Assembly: GCA_003132325.1 (NCBI GenBank)
Contig: PKXK01000232.1
Span: 1-38,789, forward strand
DNA: 38,789 nt
Source: Acidobacteriaceae bacterium
Lineage (GTDB): Bacteria; Acidobacteriota; Terriglobia; Terriglobales; Acidobacteriaceae
Direction of reading: 5' to 3'
Shown here: positions 18,682-28,535 of the stretch, in pieces
How positions within the stretch are numbered: the stretch's first letter is position 1
Layout: every line of letters begins with the position of its first letter
The notes under the pieces: model-generated
Seen by the model: only the letters and a program-made list of their open reading frames with translations
Told to the model about the DNA's origin: nothing
Database searches by the model: none
Made by a program: the position numbers and the translations under genes

Positions 18682-19975
18682 CTCAAACCGCATGGCCGTA
18701 GTATTACGGGGCATTCAGAGTGGCCAGCTGCGCTGGGGCGTTCTGATGATGCTCTTTATGGTGACGGTCATCAACTATCTCGACCGGCAGTCACTGTCGG
18801 TATTAGCGCCGGTCATCATTTCGGATCTGCGTCTTAGCGCAGAACAGTATTCGCACGTGATATTGGCATTCATGATCGGCAATGCTGTGATTCAGCTGCC
18901 CTTCGGTCCTTTCCTTGATCGTGTCGGTGTACGGCTTGGACTGGGGCTTTCAGTGATGGTGTGGTCATTAGGAGCTGGTCTCCATGCGCTGGCGGCTAGT
19001 GCGCTGAGTCTGGCATGCTTTCGTTTCATCTTGGGGCTCGGAGAAGGCGGCAATTGGCCGGCGAGCACCAAGGCGGTGGCAGAGTGGTTCCCCTCAGAAG
19101 AGCGCGGCTTCGCAATGGGGTTCTTCAACGGAGGCACAGCAATCGGCGCGATCATGGCGCCCCCCGTCGTCGCGTTTATGGCGACCAAGCTTGGTTGGCG
19201 TTACGCATTTCTGTTGACGCCACTTATCAGCATGCTCTGGCTTATCATTTGGTTCCGAACCTATCATTCGCCTCAAGATCATCCGAAGCTATGCTCGGAA
19301 GAACGCGAACTTCTAATTAATACAACTGTTGCTGGCAGTGCTGCGACTCACAAGAAATCGAAGTCCGCACTTCTCACAAGTACGCGGTTCTGGGGGATAT
19401 TTGCTGCGCGTTTCATTACTACTCCGGTTTGGTGGTTTGTTGCTTATTGGCTGCCGCTGTACTTGAAACAGCAGTATGGATTCACCCTTGTCAAGATTGG
19501 TGCTTTTGCGTGGATCCCATTTCTTGCAGCAGATATCGGAAATATGGTAGGGGGCGCATTGTCTGGGCGACTGATTGGAAAGGGACAGAAGCCGGTGAAA
19601 GCCCGCCTCATTGTGCTGGGGGTCAGTTCGGTGGTTATGATTGCTAGCGTCCCCGCTGTCTACGCAAGATCGGCATGGCTATCTATTGCGCTTATTAGTA
19701 TTGTCACATTCGCGTACGGGTCCTGGGCGGCAAACATTCTTGCGCTCGCCGCCGACCAGTTTGAAGGGCATGAAGTTGGGACAGTCGTGAGTTGGAGCGG
19801 AACGGGAGCCGTATTAGGGGGCGCAATCTTCACATTTTTTGTCGGCAAGGTAGCCGATGTTGCATATCTGCCGGTTTTCGTGGCCGCTGGAGTAATGCCT
19901 ATCGTGGGCTTTGGTTTGACGGCGTTGCTGAATTGGAAGAGATCAGAAGTCATTTCAGCCGGAATCGCGGGGTAA
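18659..19975 (+). CDS. MFS transporter (sugar-acid/hexuronate-like ACS type)
   Basis: 438 aa, VTVINYLDRQSLSVLAPVI, GLGEGGNWPASTKAVAEWFPSEERGFAMGFFNGGTAIGAI; 12 TM-like. Confidence 0.92.
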   Translation: MAVVPMSSSNRMAVVLRGIQSGQLRWGVLMMLFMVTVINYLDRQSLSVLAPVIISDLRLSAEQYSHVILAFMIGNAVIQLPFGPFLDRVGVRLGLGLSVMVWSLGAGLHALAASALSLACFRFILGLGEGGNWPASTKAVAEWFPSEERGFAMGFFNGGTAIGAIMAPPVVAFMATKLGWRYAFLLTPLISMLWLIIWFRTYHSPQDHPKLCSEERELLINTTVAGSAATHKKSKSALLTSTRFWGIFAARFITTPVWWFVAYWLPLYLKQQYGFTLVKIGAFAWIPFLAADIGNMVGGALSGRLIGKGQKPVKARLIVLGVSSVVMIASVPAVYARSAWLSIALISIVTFAYGSWAANILALAADQFEGHEVGTVVSWSGTGAVLGGAIFTFFVGKVADVAYLPVFVAAGVMPIVGFGLTALLNWKRSEVISAGIAG

Positions 19976-20063
19976 CGCCGCCGCAGAGATGCGGCGCGAA
20001 ATCATGAACGTTGAAGTGACAGAGCATGGTGCTCTTATTTGCAAACAGTGAAAGGATGGCGGG

Positions 20064-20804
20064 ATGAAACTTCCAGAAATGTCACGTAGCAAGGAAATGA
20101 GCCTGACTGAGGACCGGGAGATTCCTTGCCCGTACACGATCGAGGTCTCCGAATTGGTGGAACGGTACGAAAATCTTTACGCGGCCGCCGTCGTCGACAT
20201 CTTCCAAGAAAAGGGGCTCCACAACCAATGGCTGGGACCGGAGATCAAGTGTTTAACCCGTGACCTCAAACGGGAATCGGTTGCGGGCGTGGCCTTCACG
20301 GTTCAATGGATCAGCGATCCTGAGGCCGATGAAAGAGAAAAGCCAGCCGCAAGGATGGTGGCTTCCTATCCAAGGAACAGTATTGTTTTGGTGGATACGG
20401 GTGCCGACCAGGTCGCGGGATTCTGGGGCGAGCTTGCAACCACAATCTGCCTGCGCAATGGGGTTCGTGGCGCGGTCATTAACGGCGGTGCTAAAGACCT
20501 CGGATTTGTTCGCGAAATGAATTTCCCAATTTTCGCGAAGTTTTCAAGCCCAATAGACGGCTTTGCCTATTCCCGTTTACGGGGCTGGCAATTGCCGATA
20601 TGGTTGGGGACCGTTCTGGTCAAGCCGTGGGACATTATCATTGCTGACGCCGATGGTGTGTTGGTGGTGCCGCAGAGCATCACCGAAGAGGTCCTCATCA
20701 GGACCGAGGCACGACGGGACAGTGAAAACAACACTCGGTCCCTGCTGAAGAAAGGAGTTTCTGCCCTTCGTGCGTCAATGATGACTGGGCGAAAGGATCT
20801 CTAA
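20064..20804 (+). CDS. RraA-like family protein (HMG/CHA aldolase-like)
   Basis: 246 aa; GFWGELATTICLRNGVRGAVINGGAKDLGFVREMNFPIFAKFSSP, IIIADADGVLVVPQ. Confidence 0.88.
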   Translation: MKLPEMSRSKEMSLTEDREIPCPYTIEVSELVERYENLYAAAVVDIFQEKGLHNQWLGPEIKCLTRDLKRESVAGVAFTVQWISDPEADEREKPAARMVASYPRNSIVLVDTGADQVAGFWGELATTICLRNGVRGAVINGGAKDLGFVREMNFPIFAKFSSPIDGFAYSRLRGWQLPIWLGTVLVKPWDIIIADADGVLVVPQSITEEVLIRTEARRDSENNTRSLLKKGVSALRASMMTGRKDL

Positions 20805-20985
20805 CAAACTGTGCGGTGTGGTTGATGTTTATAACTCGCCAGACAACTTGAACTCACTCGATATATATAACACGAGAAGAATCATCATTATCCGCGGGAG
20901 CTCATCCTCAGCCTCTCAGTTGAGGGGCTCTGTGGGGTGACATGCGCTTCCACAAGATCGAGGGAAAGGGGCGTTATCCTCAACG

Positions 20986-21816
20986 ATGAAGCCAACGAAG
21001 AGTAACAAGAGCGCAACATCCCCAGTCTTGGCGTCGGATAAGAAGAACATCATTCCGATGCTGGCCAAGAGCTTTCAAATATTGGAACGCTTTCGAGAAA
21101 ATCCGGATGGCGTGACTTATAGCGAACTGACCACACTCTGCCCCAACTTCTCCAGAGTATCCATATTCAGGGTGCTGTGTTCGCTGGAGCGATTTGGTTA
21201 CCTAGAAAAACTCCCCGACAATAATCGCTATGTTTTGGGCGCCAAACTCGTGGAATTCGGGCGCATCGCAGAGTCACGTCTGGAGCTATTGCAAGTTGCC
21301 AGCCCACATTTGCAAAAGTTGCTCAAGAAATACAACGAGAGCATCAGTCTTTGTACGGTCAAGAATCGTGAGCTCGTCTATTTCACTACGTTGGAGAGCA
21401 GTCACCCGTTGCGTGTTGGACGCCCCGACCGGAGGGCTGCGGTTTACTGTTCGGCGGTTGGGAAGGCTATCTTGGCTCACCTACCAAAAGGCAATATCGA
21501 TCGTTATCTCGAAACGACGACTCTTGTCGGCTTAACGCCAAACACCATCACCACCAAAACCGAGTTGCGACGCGAATTGCAGCAAATCAATTCACGGGCC
21601 TACGCTGTAGATAATGAGGAGAACCTGGTGGGAGTGGTATGCGTCGGAGTCGCCATTCTTAACGTCGACAAAATACCGGTAGCGGGCATCAGCATGAGTG
21701 GACCTTCGGTTCGCATGCCTCCAGAGCGTATTGTCCTTGCAGCAGCCGATTTGAAGAGCGCAGCAAAAGCAATCTCCGACAGGTACCCGCTCCTGGGCAA
21801 GATCGCGATAGTGTGA
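20986..21816 (+). CDS. IclR family transcriptional regulator
   Basis: 276 aa; N-terminal wHTH SFQILERFRENPDGVTYSELTTLC, C-terminal YCSAVGKAILAHLP. Confidence 0.92.
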   Translation: MKPTKSNKSATSPVLASDKKNIIPMLAKSFQILERFRENPDGVTYSELTTLCPNFSRVSIFRVLCSLERFGYLEKLPDNNRYVLGAKLVEFGRIAESRLELLQVASPHLQKLLKKYNESISLCTVKNRELVYFTTLESSHPLRVGRPDRRAAVYCSAVGKAILAHLPKGNIDRYLETTTLVGLTPNTITTKTELRRELQQINSRAYAVDNEENLVGVVCVGVAILNVDKIPVAGISMSGPSVRMPPERIVLAAADLKSAAKAISDRYPLLGKIAIV

Positions 21817-21887
21817 AGCTGCTGACTGAGCGGTCGTCCGGCCCGTCTGATTCACAGCCTTCACAGTGTTGCCTTCACACTTTTGTC

Positions 21888-21915
21888 TTGACACCGACCC
21901 AGCCCGGCATAGAAA
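21888..21915 (+). promoter_or_regulatory. Candidate sigma70-like promoter (TTGACA-16 bp-TAGAAA) upstream of the 22084 gene
   Basis: TTGACA 21888-21893, TAGAAA 21910-21915; repeated TTCACA boxes just upstream. Confidence 0.4.
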
Positions 21916-22083
21916 ATGTGCATTGTGGAACTCGTGTTTCTCTAATGAAATTTGGGAAGTCGTATTCCTGGAGCTAGGTAGCGATTCTCAATGTAAAAAG
22001 GCAGGTTGGCTGTAGAAGACGATTTCATCCGGTGAGATCGTGTGAAAGAGTGTAGAAGGCTAATGGCGCAATAAGGTAAACCA

Positions 22084-23082
22084 ATGAAGGTGGTGGTCAC
22101 GGATTACATTGAGCCCGATCTCGACTGGGAAGCGAAATGCATGCGCGAAATGGACATTGCCTTCCAAGCCTGCCAGCTAAAGTTTGCGGGAGAGAAGCAG
22201 TTGCTCGACGCGACTTGGGACGCAGACATCGTAGTGGTGAATATGGCGCCGATCACGGCAGGCTTGGTGGAGCAATGGCAGCGCTGCTCTCTCGTGATTC
22301 GTCACGGCGTTGGATACGACAATGTGGATGTGTCGGCGTTGACCCGGCGGGGTATTCGGTTCGCAAACATCCCCGATTATTGCGTAGAAGAGGTTGCCGA
22401 ACACACTATCTCACTTATCTTTGCATTAGCCCGAAAAATTCTGCCGAGCCGCACAATATTGGAGCGATCGAGTCGGCAAGGCCGCTGGGAATTCAGCGAG
22501 GTCGAGCCCATCTATCGGATGAAGGGCCAGACCTTGGGCATTATCGGCGTTGGACGAATTGGAGCGCGCATTCTGGAAAAGCTGCGGAGCTTTGGGTTTA
22601 GCTTCTTATTGTGCGACCCCTATCTCAGCAGTGCGCGGCAGGATGCGGTCGGGATCGAGTTGGTATCTCATGAAGAGGTTTACCGCAAGTCCGATTTCAT
22701 TGCCCTCCATACGCCACTCAATGCGGAGACCCGGCACCTTATCAACGAGCGGACCTTAGCGCTCATGAAGCCGTCGGCCTTTCTTATTAATACCGCGAGA
22801 GCTGGCTTGATCGACCATGTCGCGTTGTATCGAGCCTTGAAAGACGGTCGCCTTGCGGGTGCGGCCATTGACGTTTTCGACCCAGAGCCCCCCCGCAACG
22901 ACAACCCTTTGTTTGAACTGCAAAATGTGGTTCTGACGCCGCATCTCGCCTGGTATTCGGTCGAAGCAGGATTAGAAATCCGCCACAAGATTGTTCAGCA
23001 GATTCAACGGTTCAAGGAAGGCCTGCCGCCGCTCAATTGGGTCAATGAAAGAAAATTACAGTTCCAGGGGGTGGAATCATGA
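22084..23082 (+). CDS. D-isomer-specific 2-hydroxyacid dehydrogenase (CtBP-type)
   Basis: 332 aa; IGVGRIGARILEKLRSFG, LINTARAGLIDHVALYRALKDGRLAGAAIDVF, LTPHLAWYS. Confidence 0.92.
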   Translation: MKVVVTDYIEPDLDWEAKCMREMDIAFQACQLKFAGEKQLLDATWDADIVVVNMAPITAGLVEQWQRCSLVIRHGVGYDNVDVSALTRRGIRFANIPDYCVEEVAEHTISLIFALARKILPSRTILERSSRQGRWEFSEVEPIYRMKGQTLGIIGVGRIGARILEKLRSFGFSFLLCDPYLSSARQDAVGIELVSHEEVYRKSDFIALHTPLNAETRHLINERTLALMKPSAFLINTARAGLIDHVALYRALKDGRLAGAAIDVFDPEPPRNDNPLFELQNVVLTPHLAWYSVEAGLEIRHKIVQQIQRFKEGLPPLNWVNERKLQFQGVES

Positions 23083-24398
23083 CGGGCGGCCTTGTCAATG
23101 TGAGATACGAATTGCCGGGACCTCGTTCCAAACAACTGTTTGAAAGGTGGAGCCACGTAGAAGCGCAGTGTGCGGGTTATCAGGCGAAGGTTGTGTGGGA
23201 GAAGGCGCTTGGGGTCATGGTCACAGATGTCGATGGGAATACATTCCTGGATTGGACGTCAGGTGTGCTGGTGACGAACGTGGGGCATTGCCATCCGGAC
23301 CTGGTGAAGGCTATCCAGAGAGCCTGCGAAAAGTTGTTGAACAACTATGAATGCCTCACGGAGGCCCGCGTCGAAGCGGCCGAGAAACTGATTTCAGTAC
23401 TGCCGGCTCATTTGGACAAATGCTTTTTCTTTAGCACTGGTTCCGAGGCAACCGAAGCTGCGCTACGAGTTATGAAGCGCAAGTCGGGAAAATTTGAAAT
23501 TATCAGCTTCTATGGCGCTTTTCATGGGCGGACCTATGCCGCCTTGAGTGCGGGTGGCCTCCCTGGTCCCAAAAAGGGATACGGACCGACCGTACCTGGC
23601 TCGATCCGAGTTCCATATCCTAATTGCTATCGGTGCCCTTTGCGCGCAAAGCCCGAGACCTGTGACTTCCTATGTCTCGACTATTTGGATGATGCGGTTC
23701 GGGCCAATAGCACTGGCAGTCTAGCTGGTGTCATCGTCGAACCCTATCAGGGGGCCGCTGGATTTATCTTCCCGCCAGAGGGCTGGCTGTCGCGACTCGA
23801 AGAATGGATTCGCTCTCACAACCTTCTTTTCACGTTGGACGAGGTGCAATCGTCATTCGGGCGTACCGGGAAGTTTTTCGCCATGGAGTGGGAAGGACTG
23901 ACACCGGACGTCGTGTGCATTGGCAAAGGTATCGGCAGTGGTGTTCCAGCTTCCGCAATTGCGGCTCGCGGCGAAGTGCTGGCCGTCCTCAAGAGCGGAG
24001 ACATGAGCAGCACGATGGGAGGCAATCCCGTAGCCTCAGAGGCTGTGGTCGCGGTCGTAGATATCATGCGCCGTGAAAGACTCGAGGAAAATGCCCTGCG
24101 CATCGGACGGATCATGAAAGATCGGTTGAGGGAGATGATGGGAAAGAGCTCGCACATAGGGGACGTTCGGGGCATGGGACTCGTGATGGGAGTCGAACTG
24201 GTAAAAGACAAAACGACAAAGGAGCCTGCTCCCGAACTGGCGAAGAAACTGATCGATCTCGCAGCACAGCACGGGTTGCTGATAGGTGCGGTCGGCACGT
24301 TCGGCAACGTTATCCGCGTAGCGCCTCCACTGGTCATTTCCGAAGAGCAAGCTGAGGAGAGCCTCGATATCTTCGAGCGAGCCCTGGATCAGCTGTAG
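23079..24398 (+). CDS. Class III PLP-dependent aminotransferase-fold enzyme with Cys-rich insert
   Basis: 439 aa; FFFSTGSEATEAALR, LFTLDEVQSSFGRTGKFFAME, CIGKGIGSGVPASAI (PLP lysine); YPNCYRCPLRAKPETCDFLC. Confidence 0.93.
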   Translation: MTGGLVNVRYELPGPRSKQLFERWSHVEAQCAGYQAKVVWEKALGVMVTDVDGNTFLDWTSGVLVTNVGHCHPDLVKAIQRACEKLLNNYECLTEARVEAAEKLISVLPAHLDKCFFFSTGSEATEAALRVMKRKSGKFEIISFYGAFHGRTYAALSAGGLPGPKKGYGPTVPGSIRVPYPNCYRCPLRAKPETCDFLCLDYLDDAVRANSTGSLAGVIVEPYQGAAGFIFPPEGWLSRLEEWIRSHNLLFTLDEVQSSFGRTGKFFAMEWEGLTPDVVCIGKGIGSGVPASAIAARGEVLAVLKSGDMSSTMGGNPVASEAVVAVVDIMRRERLEENALRIGRIMKDRLREMMGKSSHIGDVRGMGLVMGVELVKDKTTKEPAPELAKKLIDLAAQHGLLIGAVGTFGNVIRVAPPLVISEEQAEESLDIFERALDQL

Positions 24399-24421
24399 AA
24401 CCATGCCAAGGAGAATACGCA

Positions 24422-25657
24422 TTGATCTCTGACATCCAAGCGGCGGTCCAAAGCGTCCGCGACGAGGCGACGCAGTTTCTGTGTGAATTGATCAGATATC
24501 CATCTCTGCCCGGTGAAGAAGCTGGAGTGATGAGGCACGCCAGCTTGCGTTTTGCCGAATTAGGGTCGGTCGAATACGTGTCGCTTTCCAATGAGCTTCG
24601 GCAGGACGCGGACTATTCAAATCCGATACCTGACATCGAATATGAAGGGCGTTACAACCTCCGAGTGCGACTCCCAGGTGCAGGGAAGGGCCGAGCGCTA
24701 CTTTTGAACACCCATTTGGATGTGGTACCAGCCTCGGAAGGTCAGGATCGCCCCTTCGACCCGGCTGTGCGAGATGGGATAGTTTGTGGCCGAGGGGCAT
24801 GCGATGCGAAGGGACAGGCAGCAACAATTTTTGCAGCGCTTTCCGCCATTGCCCGTCTCGGGTATGCATTCCGAGGCGACATCATAGTGCATCTGGTCAA
24901 CGAGGAAGAGATTGGCGGTAACGGCACTATGGCGATGGTCCGCCGGGGGGAGGTCGCGGATGGTTGCATCGTCATGGAACCGACAGACCTGAAGATCGGA
25001 TGCTCCGTGCGCGGGGCAGTGTGGTTCCGGGTCATCTGCACCGGAAAGCCTGGCCATAGCGGACAGGCTCGGGGACCTATCAGTGCACTGAAGATGGCCA
25101 CCCGCGTCATTGAAATTCTTGAGCAGTATCAAGCCCGCCTGCTGGAGTCTTCCCGAGGAATTGCGTTCTTCGACGATCATCCTAATCCCATGCCAATCAC
25201 GTTCGGCAAATTGAATGCGGGCAACTGGCCTGCGACCGCTCCAGCACATGCTGTAATCGAAGGCGTGCTGGGTTTTCTTCCAAATAAGACACGTTTTCAG
25301 GTAATGCAGGAGATGCGGGAAGCGATTCACGAGGCGGGAGATCCCTGGTTGAAGGAAAACTTCACACTGGAGTTTATGTATCGCCATGACGCCCATGCTC
25401 TTGCCCCAACTCATCCCCTCGTTTCAGAGCTGCAGGTGGCTTGTAGGGAAGCCGGCAGCGAGGGTGAAGTGGGGGCGATAACCGCATCGTCCGATTCTTG
25501 GTACTACGCAAACCAATTGCAGATACCCGCCCTGGTGTTTGGCCCGGGAAGTTTGAGCGTTGCCCATTCCAATCATGAGCAAATCCGCATGGACGAAGTC
25601 TGCCGGGCTGCCGTGACTCTTGTGCGGTTTTGTGAGAGTTGGTGTGGAAAAGCTTAG
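24422..25657 (+). CDS. M20 family metallo-hydrolase (ArgE/DapE/deacylase-like)
   Basis: 411 aa, TTG start; LLLNTHLDVVP, CGRGACDAKGQ, VNEEEIGGNG, VMEPTDLKIG, VAHSNHEQI. Confidence 0.92.
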   Translation: MISDIQAAVQSVRDEATQFLCELIRYPSLPGEEAGVMRHASLRFAELGSVEYVSLSNELRQDADYSNPIPDIEYEGRYNLRVRLPGAGKGRALLLNTHLDVVPASEGQDRPFDPAVRDGIVCGRGACDAKGQAATIFAALSAIARLGYAFRGDIIVHLVNEEEIGGNGTMAMVRRGEVADGCIVMEPTDLKIGCSVRGAVWFRVICTGKPGHSGQARGPISALKMATRVIEILEQYQARLLESSRGIAFFDDHPNPMPITFGKLNAGNWPATAPAHAVIEGVLGFLPNKTRFQVMQEMREAIHEAGDPWLKENFTLEFMYRHDAHALAPTHPLVSELQVACREAGSEGEVGAITASSDSWYYANQLQIPALVFGPGSLSVAHSNHEQIRMDEVCRAAVTLVRFCESWCGKA

Positions 25658-25698
25658 GGCTGCAATTCAACACCATCAGGGTTGCACGTGAGGTTCTC

Positions 25699-26733
25699 AT
25701 GCAGGCATTAGTAAAAACACAGAAGGGTGTCGGATTTGTGGAGCTGCAAGACCGGCCGGTACCATCTCCCAGCAAGGGCGAGGTGCTCATCGAAGTCAAA
25801 GCCTGCGGAATTTGCGGTACTGATCTCCACATCTTTCACGATCAGTTTCCTTATTGGCCACCTGTGATTCTGGGCCACGAGTTTTCGGGAGAGATTGTCG
25901 AGGTAGGACGTGACGTTAAGGGCTTCAAGGTAGGCACTCGCGTCGTCGGGGAACCGCACACCGAGGCATGTGGAACCTGCTATCTTTGCCGAACCGGAAA
26001 TATCCAAATCTGCCCCATGAAGCGATCTCCAGGATGGGGGATTGACGGAGCTCTTGCGAGATATCTGTGCATGCCTGAAATCCTGTTGCACAGAATTCCT
26101 GACAACCTTTCCTTTGATGACGCGGCATTAGTCGAGCCCACGGCCAATACAGTCCATGATGTCATTGAGCGCGCCGGTATTCAGGCTGGAGACTTCGTAG
26201 TTGTCCTTGGCCCTGGTCCCATTGGCCTTTTGGCTGCGCTGACAGCCCGAGCGGCTGGCGCCTGGCACGTTCTCGTTGTCGGCGCTCCAGGAGACGAGGC
26301 TATTCGGCTAAGGAAGGCGCGTGAACTCGGGTTTCAGACTGTTAACCTTGGAAACGCCAATCCCAGGGATGTGGTAAGCGAAATGACCAGTGGACGAGGA
26401 GCTGACCTCGTGGTGGAGTGCAGCGGTGCTCCTACCGCTATTGCCTCTACCGTTGATCTGGTCCGCAAGAAAGGGAAGATCTGTGCGATCGGCCTGACCG
26501 GAAACGAGAATGTGCAGTTCCCTTGGAACCAAGCCGCCTTCAAGGTCTGCGACATCGTTTTTAACCTTTCCACCAGCTACACAAGCTGGGACCGCACCAT
26601 CAATCTTATTGCCGGAGGACTGATCCCTGTTCGCGAACTGATATCACACCGCCTGCCATTGAAATCTTGGAAGCACGCATTCCAAGAGTTGGAAGCACAG
26701 CGGGCACTAAAGATATTGCTCATTCCAGAGTGA
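25699..26733 (+). CDS. Zinc-dependent alcohol/sorbitol-type dehydrogenase
   Basis: ORF 25639..26733, likely ATG 25699 (MQALVKTQKGVGFVEL); CGICGTDLHIF, GHEFSGEIVEVG, CGTCYLCRTGNIQICP. Confidence 0.92.
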   Translation: MQALVKTQKGVGFVELQDRPVPSPSKGEVLIEVKACGICGTDLHIFHDQFPYWPPVILGHEFSGEIVEVGRDVKGFKVGTRVVGEPHTEACGTCYLCRTGNIQICPMKRSPGWGIDGALARYLCMPEILLHRIPDNLSFDDAALVEPTANTVHDVIERAGIQAGDFVVVLGPGPIGLLAALTARAAGAWHVLVVGAPGDEAIRLRKARELGFQTVNLGNANPRDVVSEMTSGRGADLVVECSGAPTAIASTVDLVRKKGKICAIGLTGNENVQFPWNQAAFKVCDIVFNLSTSYTSWDRTINLIAGGLIPVRELISHRLPLKSWKHAFQELEAQRALKILLIPE

Positions 26734-26750
26734 GAGAAGAGGAGGTAGCG

Positions 26751-27428
26751 GTGTCCGACTTTGATCGAGTGACCGTTCTCTCGACCATGCTTGACAGCGG
26801 GCTCGTACCAGTGTTCTACAGCCCCGAGATTGAGATCGCGAAGAACGTTGCGAAAGCATGTTTCGAGGGAGGGGCGCGGCTATTAGAATTCACTAACCGC
26901 GGTGATGGTGCACAGGATGTATTTCGCGAACTCCAGTCTTATCGCAAAAAGGTCCTTCGTCACCTAATTTTGGGGGCGGGGTCAATAGTGGATGCTCCAA
27001 CTGCACAGGCGTATATTGCACTCGGTGCGAGTTTTGTTGTTGGTCCCATCCTCAATCCAGATGTGGCACGGCTGTGCAACCGCCGTCGGGTCGCGTACCT
27101 TCCAGGATGCGGTAGCGCCTCTGAAATCTCGTGTGCCGAAGAGCTAGGTTGCGACATCGTCAAAATCTTCCCCGGCATGCAGGTAGGTGGACCACCCTTT
27201 GTTAAGGCGATGGCTGGGCCATGTCCGTGGACTCGGCTAATGCCGACGGGAGGAGTGAGCCCCAACGAAGAGTCGCTATCGGCTTGGTTCCAAGCTGGAG
27301 TCGCTTGTGTTGGCATCGGCTCTGAACTTATCACGAAAGATATTTTGCAGTCCGGTGACTATGCGCGGCTGACTCATGACGTGCGGTCCACGGTTGAACT
27401 CATCGCGAAGATAAGGCATAGAGCTTAG
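26751..27428 (+). CDS. eda: KDPG/KHG aldolase family protein
   Basis: ORF 26667..27428, likely GTG 26751 after gaggag SD; LLEFTNRG, DIVKIFPG (Schiff-base Lys), RLMPTGGVSPNEESLSAWFQAG. Confidence 0.88.
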   Translation: MSDFDRVTVLSTMLDSGLVPVFYSPEIEIAKNVAKACFEGGARLLEFTNRGDGAQDVFRELQSYRKKVLRHLILGAGSIVDAPTAQAYIALGASFVVGPILNPDVARLCNRRRVAYLPGCGSASEISCAEELGCDIVKIFPGMQVGGPPFVKAMAGPCPWTRLMPTGGVSPNEESLSAWFQAGVACVGIGSELITKDILQSGDYARLTHDVRSTVELIAKIRHRA

Positions 27429-27440
27429 AGAGCAGGGGCG

Positions 27441-28535
27441 ATGTCGATTCTGAATATAAGGTCTGAATGTTTGTGGGATCTAGTTTCGCTTGGCGAAGTG
27501 ATGTTACGACTAGATCCTGGGTTTGAACGGATCCGCACAACGCGCCATTTTCAGGTTTGGGAGGGAGGAGGAGAATACAACGTTGCGCGTGCTTTACGAC
27601 GGTGCTTCGGCAAACGCACGGCTGTACTCACGGCCAGTGTGGATAATGAAGTGGGACATCTCCTAGAAGATCTCATGTTGCAGGGCGGCGTAGATTTGCG
27701 ATACGTCAAATGGTTTCCGTTTGACGGCATCGGTAAGGCCGCGCGCGTGGGCCTGAACTTCACTGAAAAAGGCTACGGGATACGGCCGGCTTTAGGGTGC
27801 TCTGATCGCGGCCACTCTGCTGCTTCGCAACTGAAGCCTGGAGATTTCGACCTCGATGAGCTTTTTGAAAAAGAGGGCGTGCGCTGGCTACACTCTGGCG
27901 GAATCTTTGCTGCACTTTCCCCTTCCACCGCGGCGCTAACCATGGAAGTGATGGGAGTTGCCCGTGCGAACGGCACTATTGTGTCCTATGACTTGAATTT
28001 TCGCCCATCACTCTGGAAATCACATGGCGGTATTGAGCGGGCAATGGGACTGAACCGTGAGATTGCCAAATACGTAGACGTAATGATCGGGAACGAAGAA
28101 GATTTCACCGCTGGCCTCGGATTACAGGTGGCGGGAATCGACGAAAACCTGACGGATTTGAGCCCCGAAAGCTTTCAGCGCATGATGCACGAAGCCATTG
28201 CACAATTTCCTAATTTCAAGGTGGTAGCTACTACTTTGCGAAATGCCCGCACCGCTTGTGTCAATGATTGGAGCGCAATCTTGTATGCCGACGGAAGCTT
28301 CTATCAAGCCATGGTTCGCGGTGGTTTAGAGATTTATGATCGAGTGGGCGGGGGAGACGGGTTCGCCTCCGGCATGATTTACGCGTTGTTGCAAGACATG
28401 TCTCCACAAGATGCCGTCGACTACGGTGCCGCTCATGGTGCGCTGGCTATGACCACACCAGGTGATACCTCGATGTCCACTCTGAAGGAAGTCGAAGCCG
28501 CAGTCAAATCCAGCAGTGCAAGGGTAATCCGTTAA
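27441..28535 (+). CDS. kdgK: PfkB family sugar kinase, 2-keto-3-deoxygluconate kinase-like
   Basis: 364 aa; LGEVMLRLDPG, GGGEYNVARALRRCFG, VSYDLNFRPSLW, DRVGGGDGFASGMIYALL. Confidence 0.88.
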   Translation: MSILNIRSECLWDLVSLGEVMLRLDPGFERIRTTRHFQVWEGGGEYNVARALRRCFGKRTAVLTASVDNEVGHLLEDLMLQGGVDLRYVKWFPFDGIGKAARVGLNFTEKGYGIRPALGCSDRGHSAASQLKPGDFDLDELFEKEGVRWLHSGGIFAALSPSTAALTMEVMGVARANGTIVSYDLNFRPSLWKSHGGIERAMGLNREIAKYVDVMIGNEEDFTAGLGLQVAGIDENLTDLSPESFQRMMHEAIAQFPNFKVVATTLRNARTACVNDWSAILYADGSFYQAMVRGGLEIYDRVGGGDGFASGMIYALLQDMSPQDAVDYGAAHGALAMTTPGDTSMSTLKEVEAAVKSSSARVIR

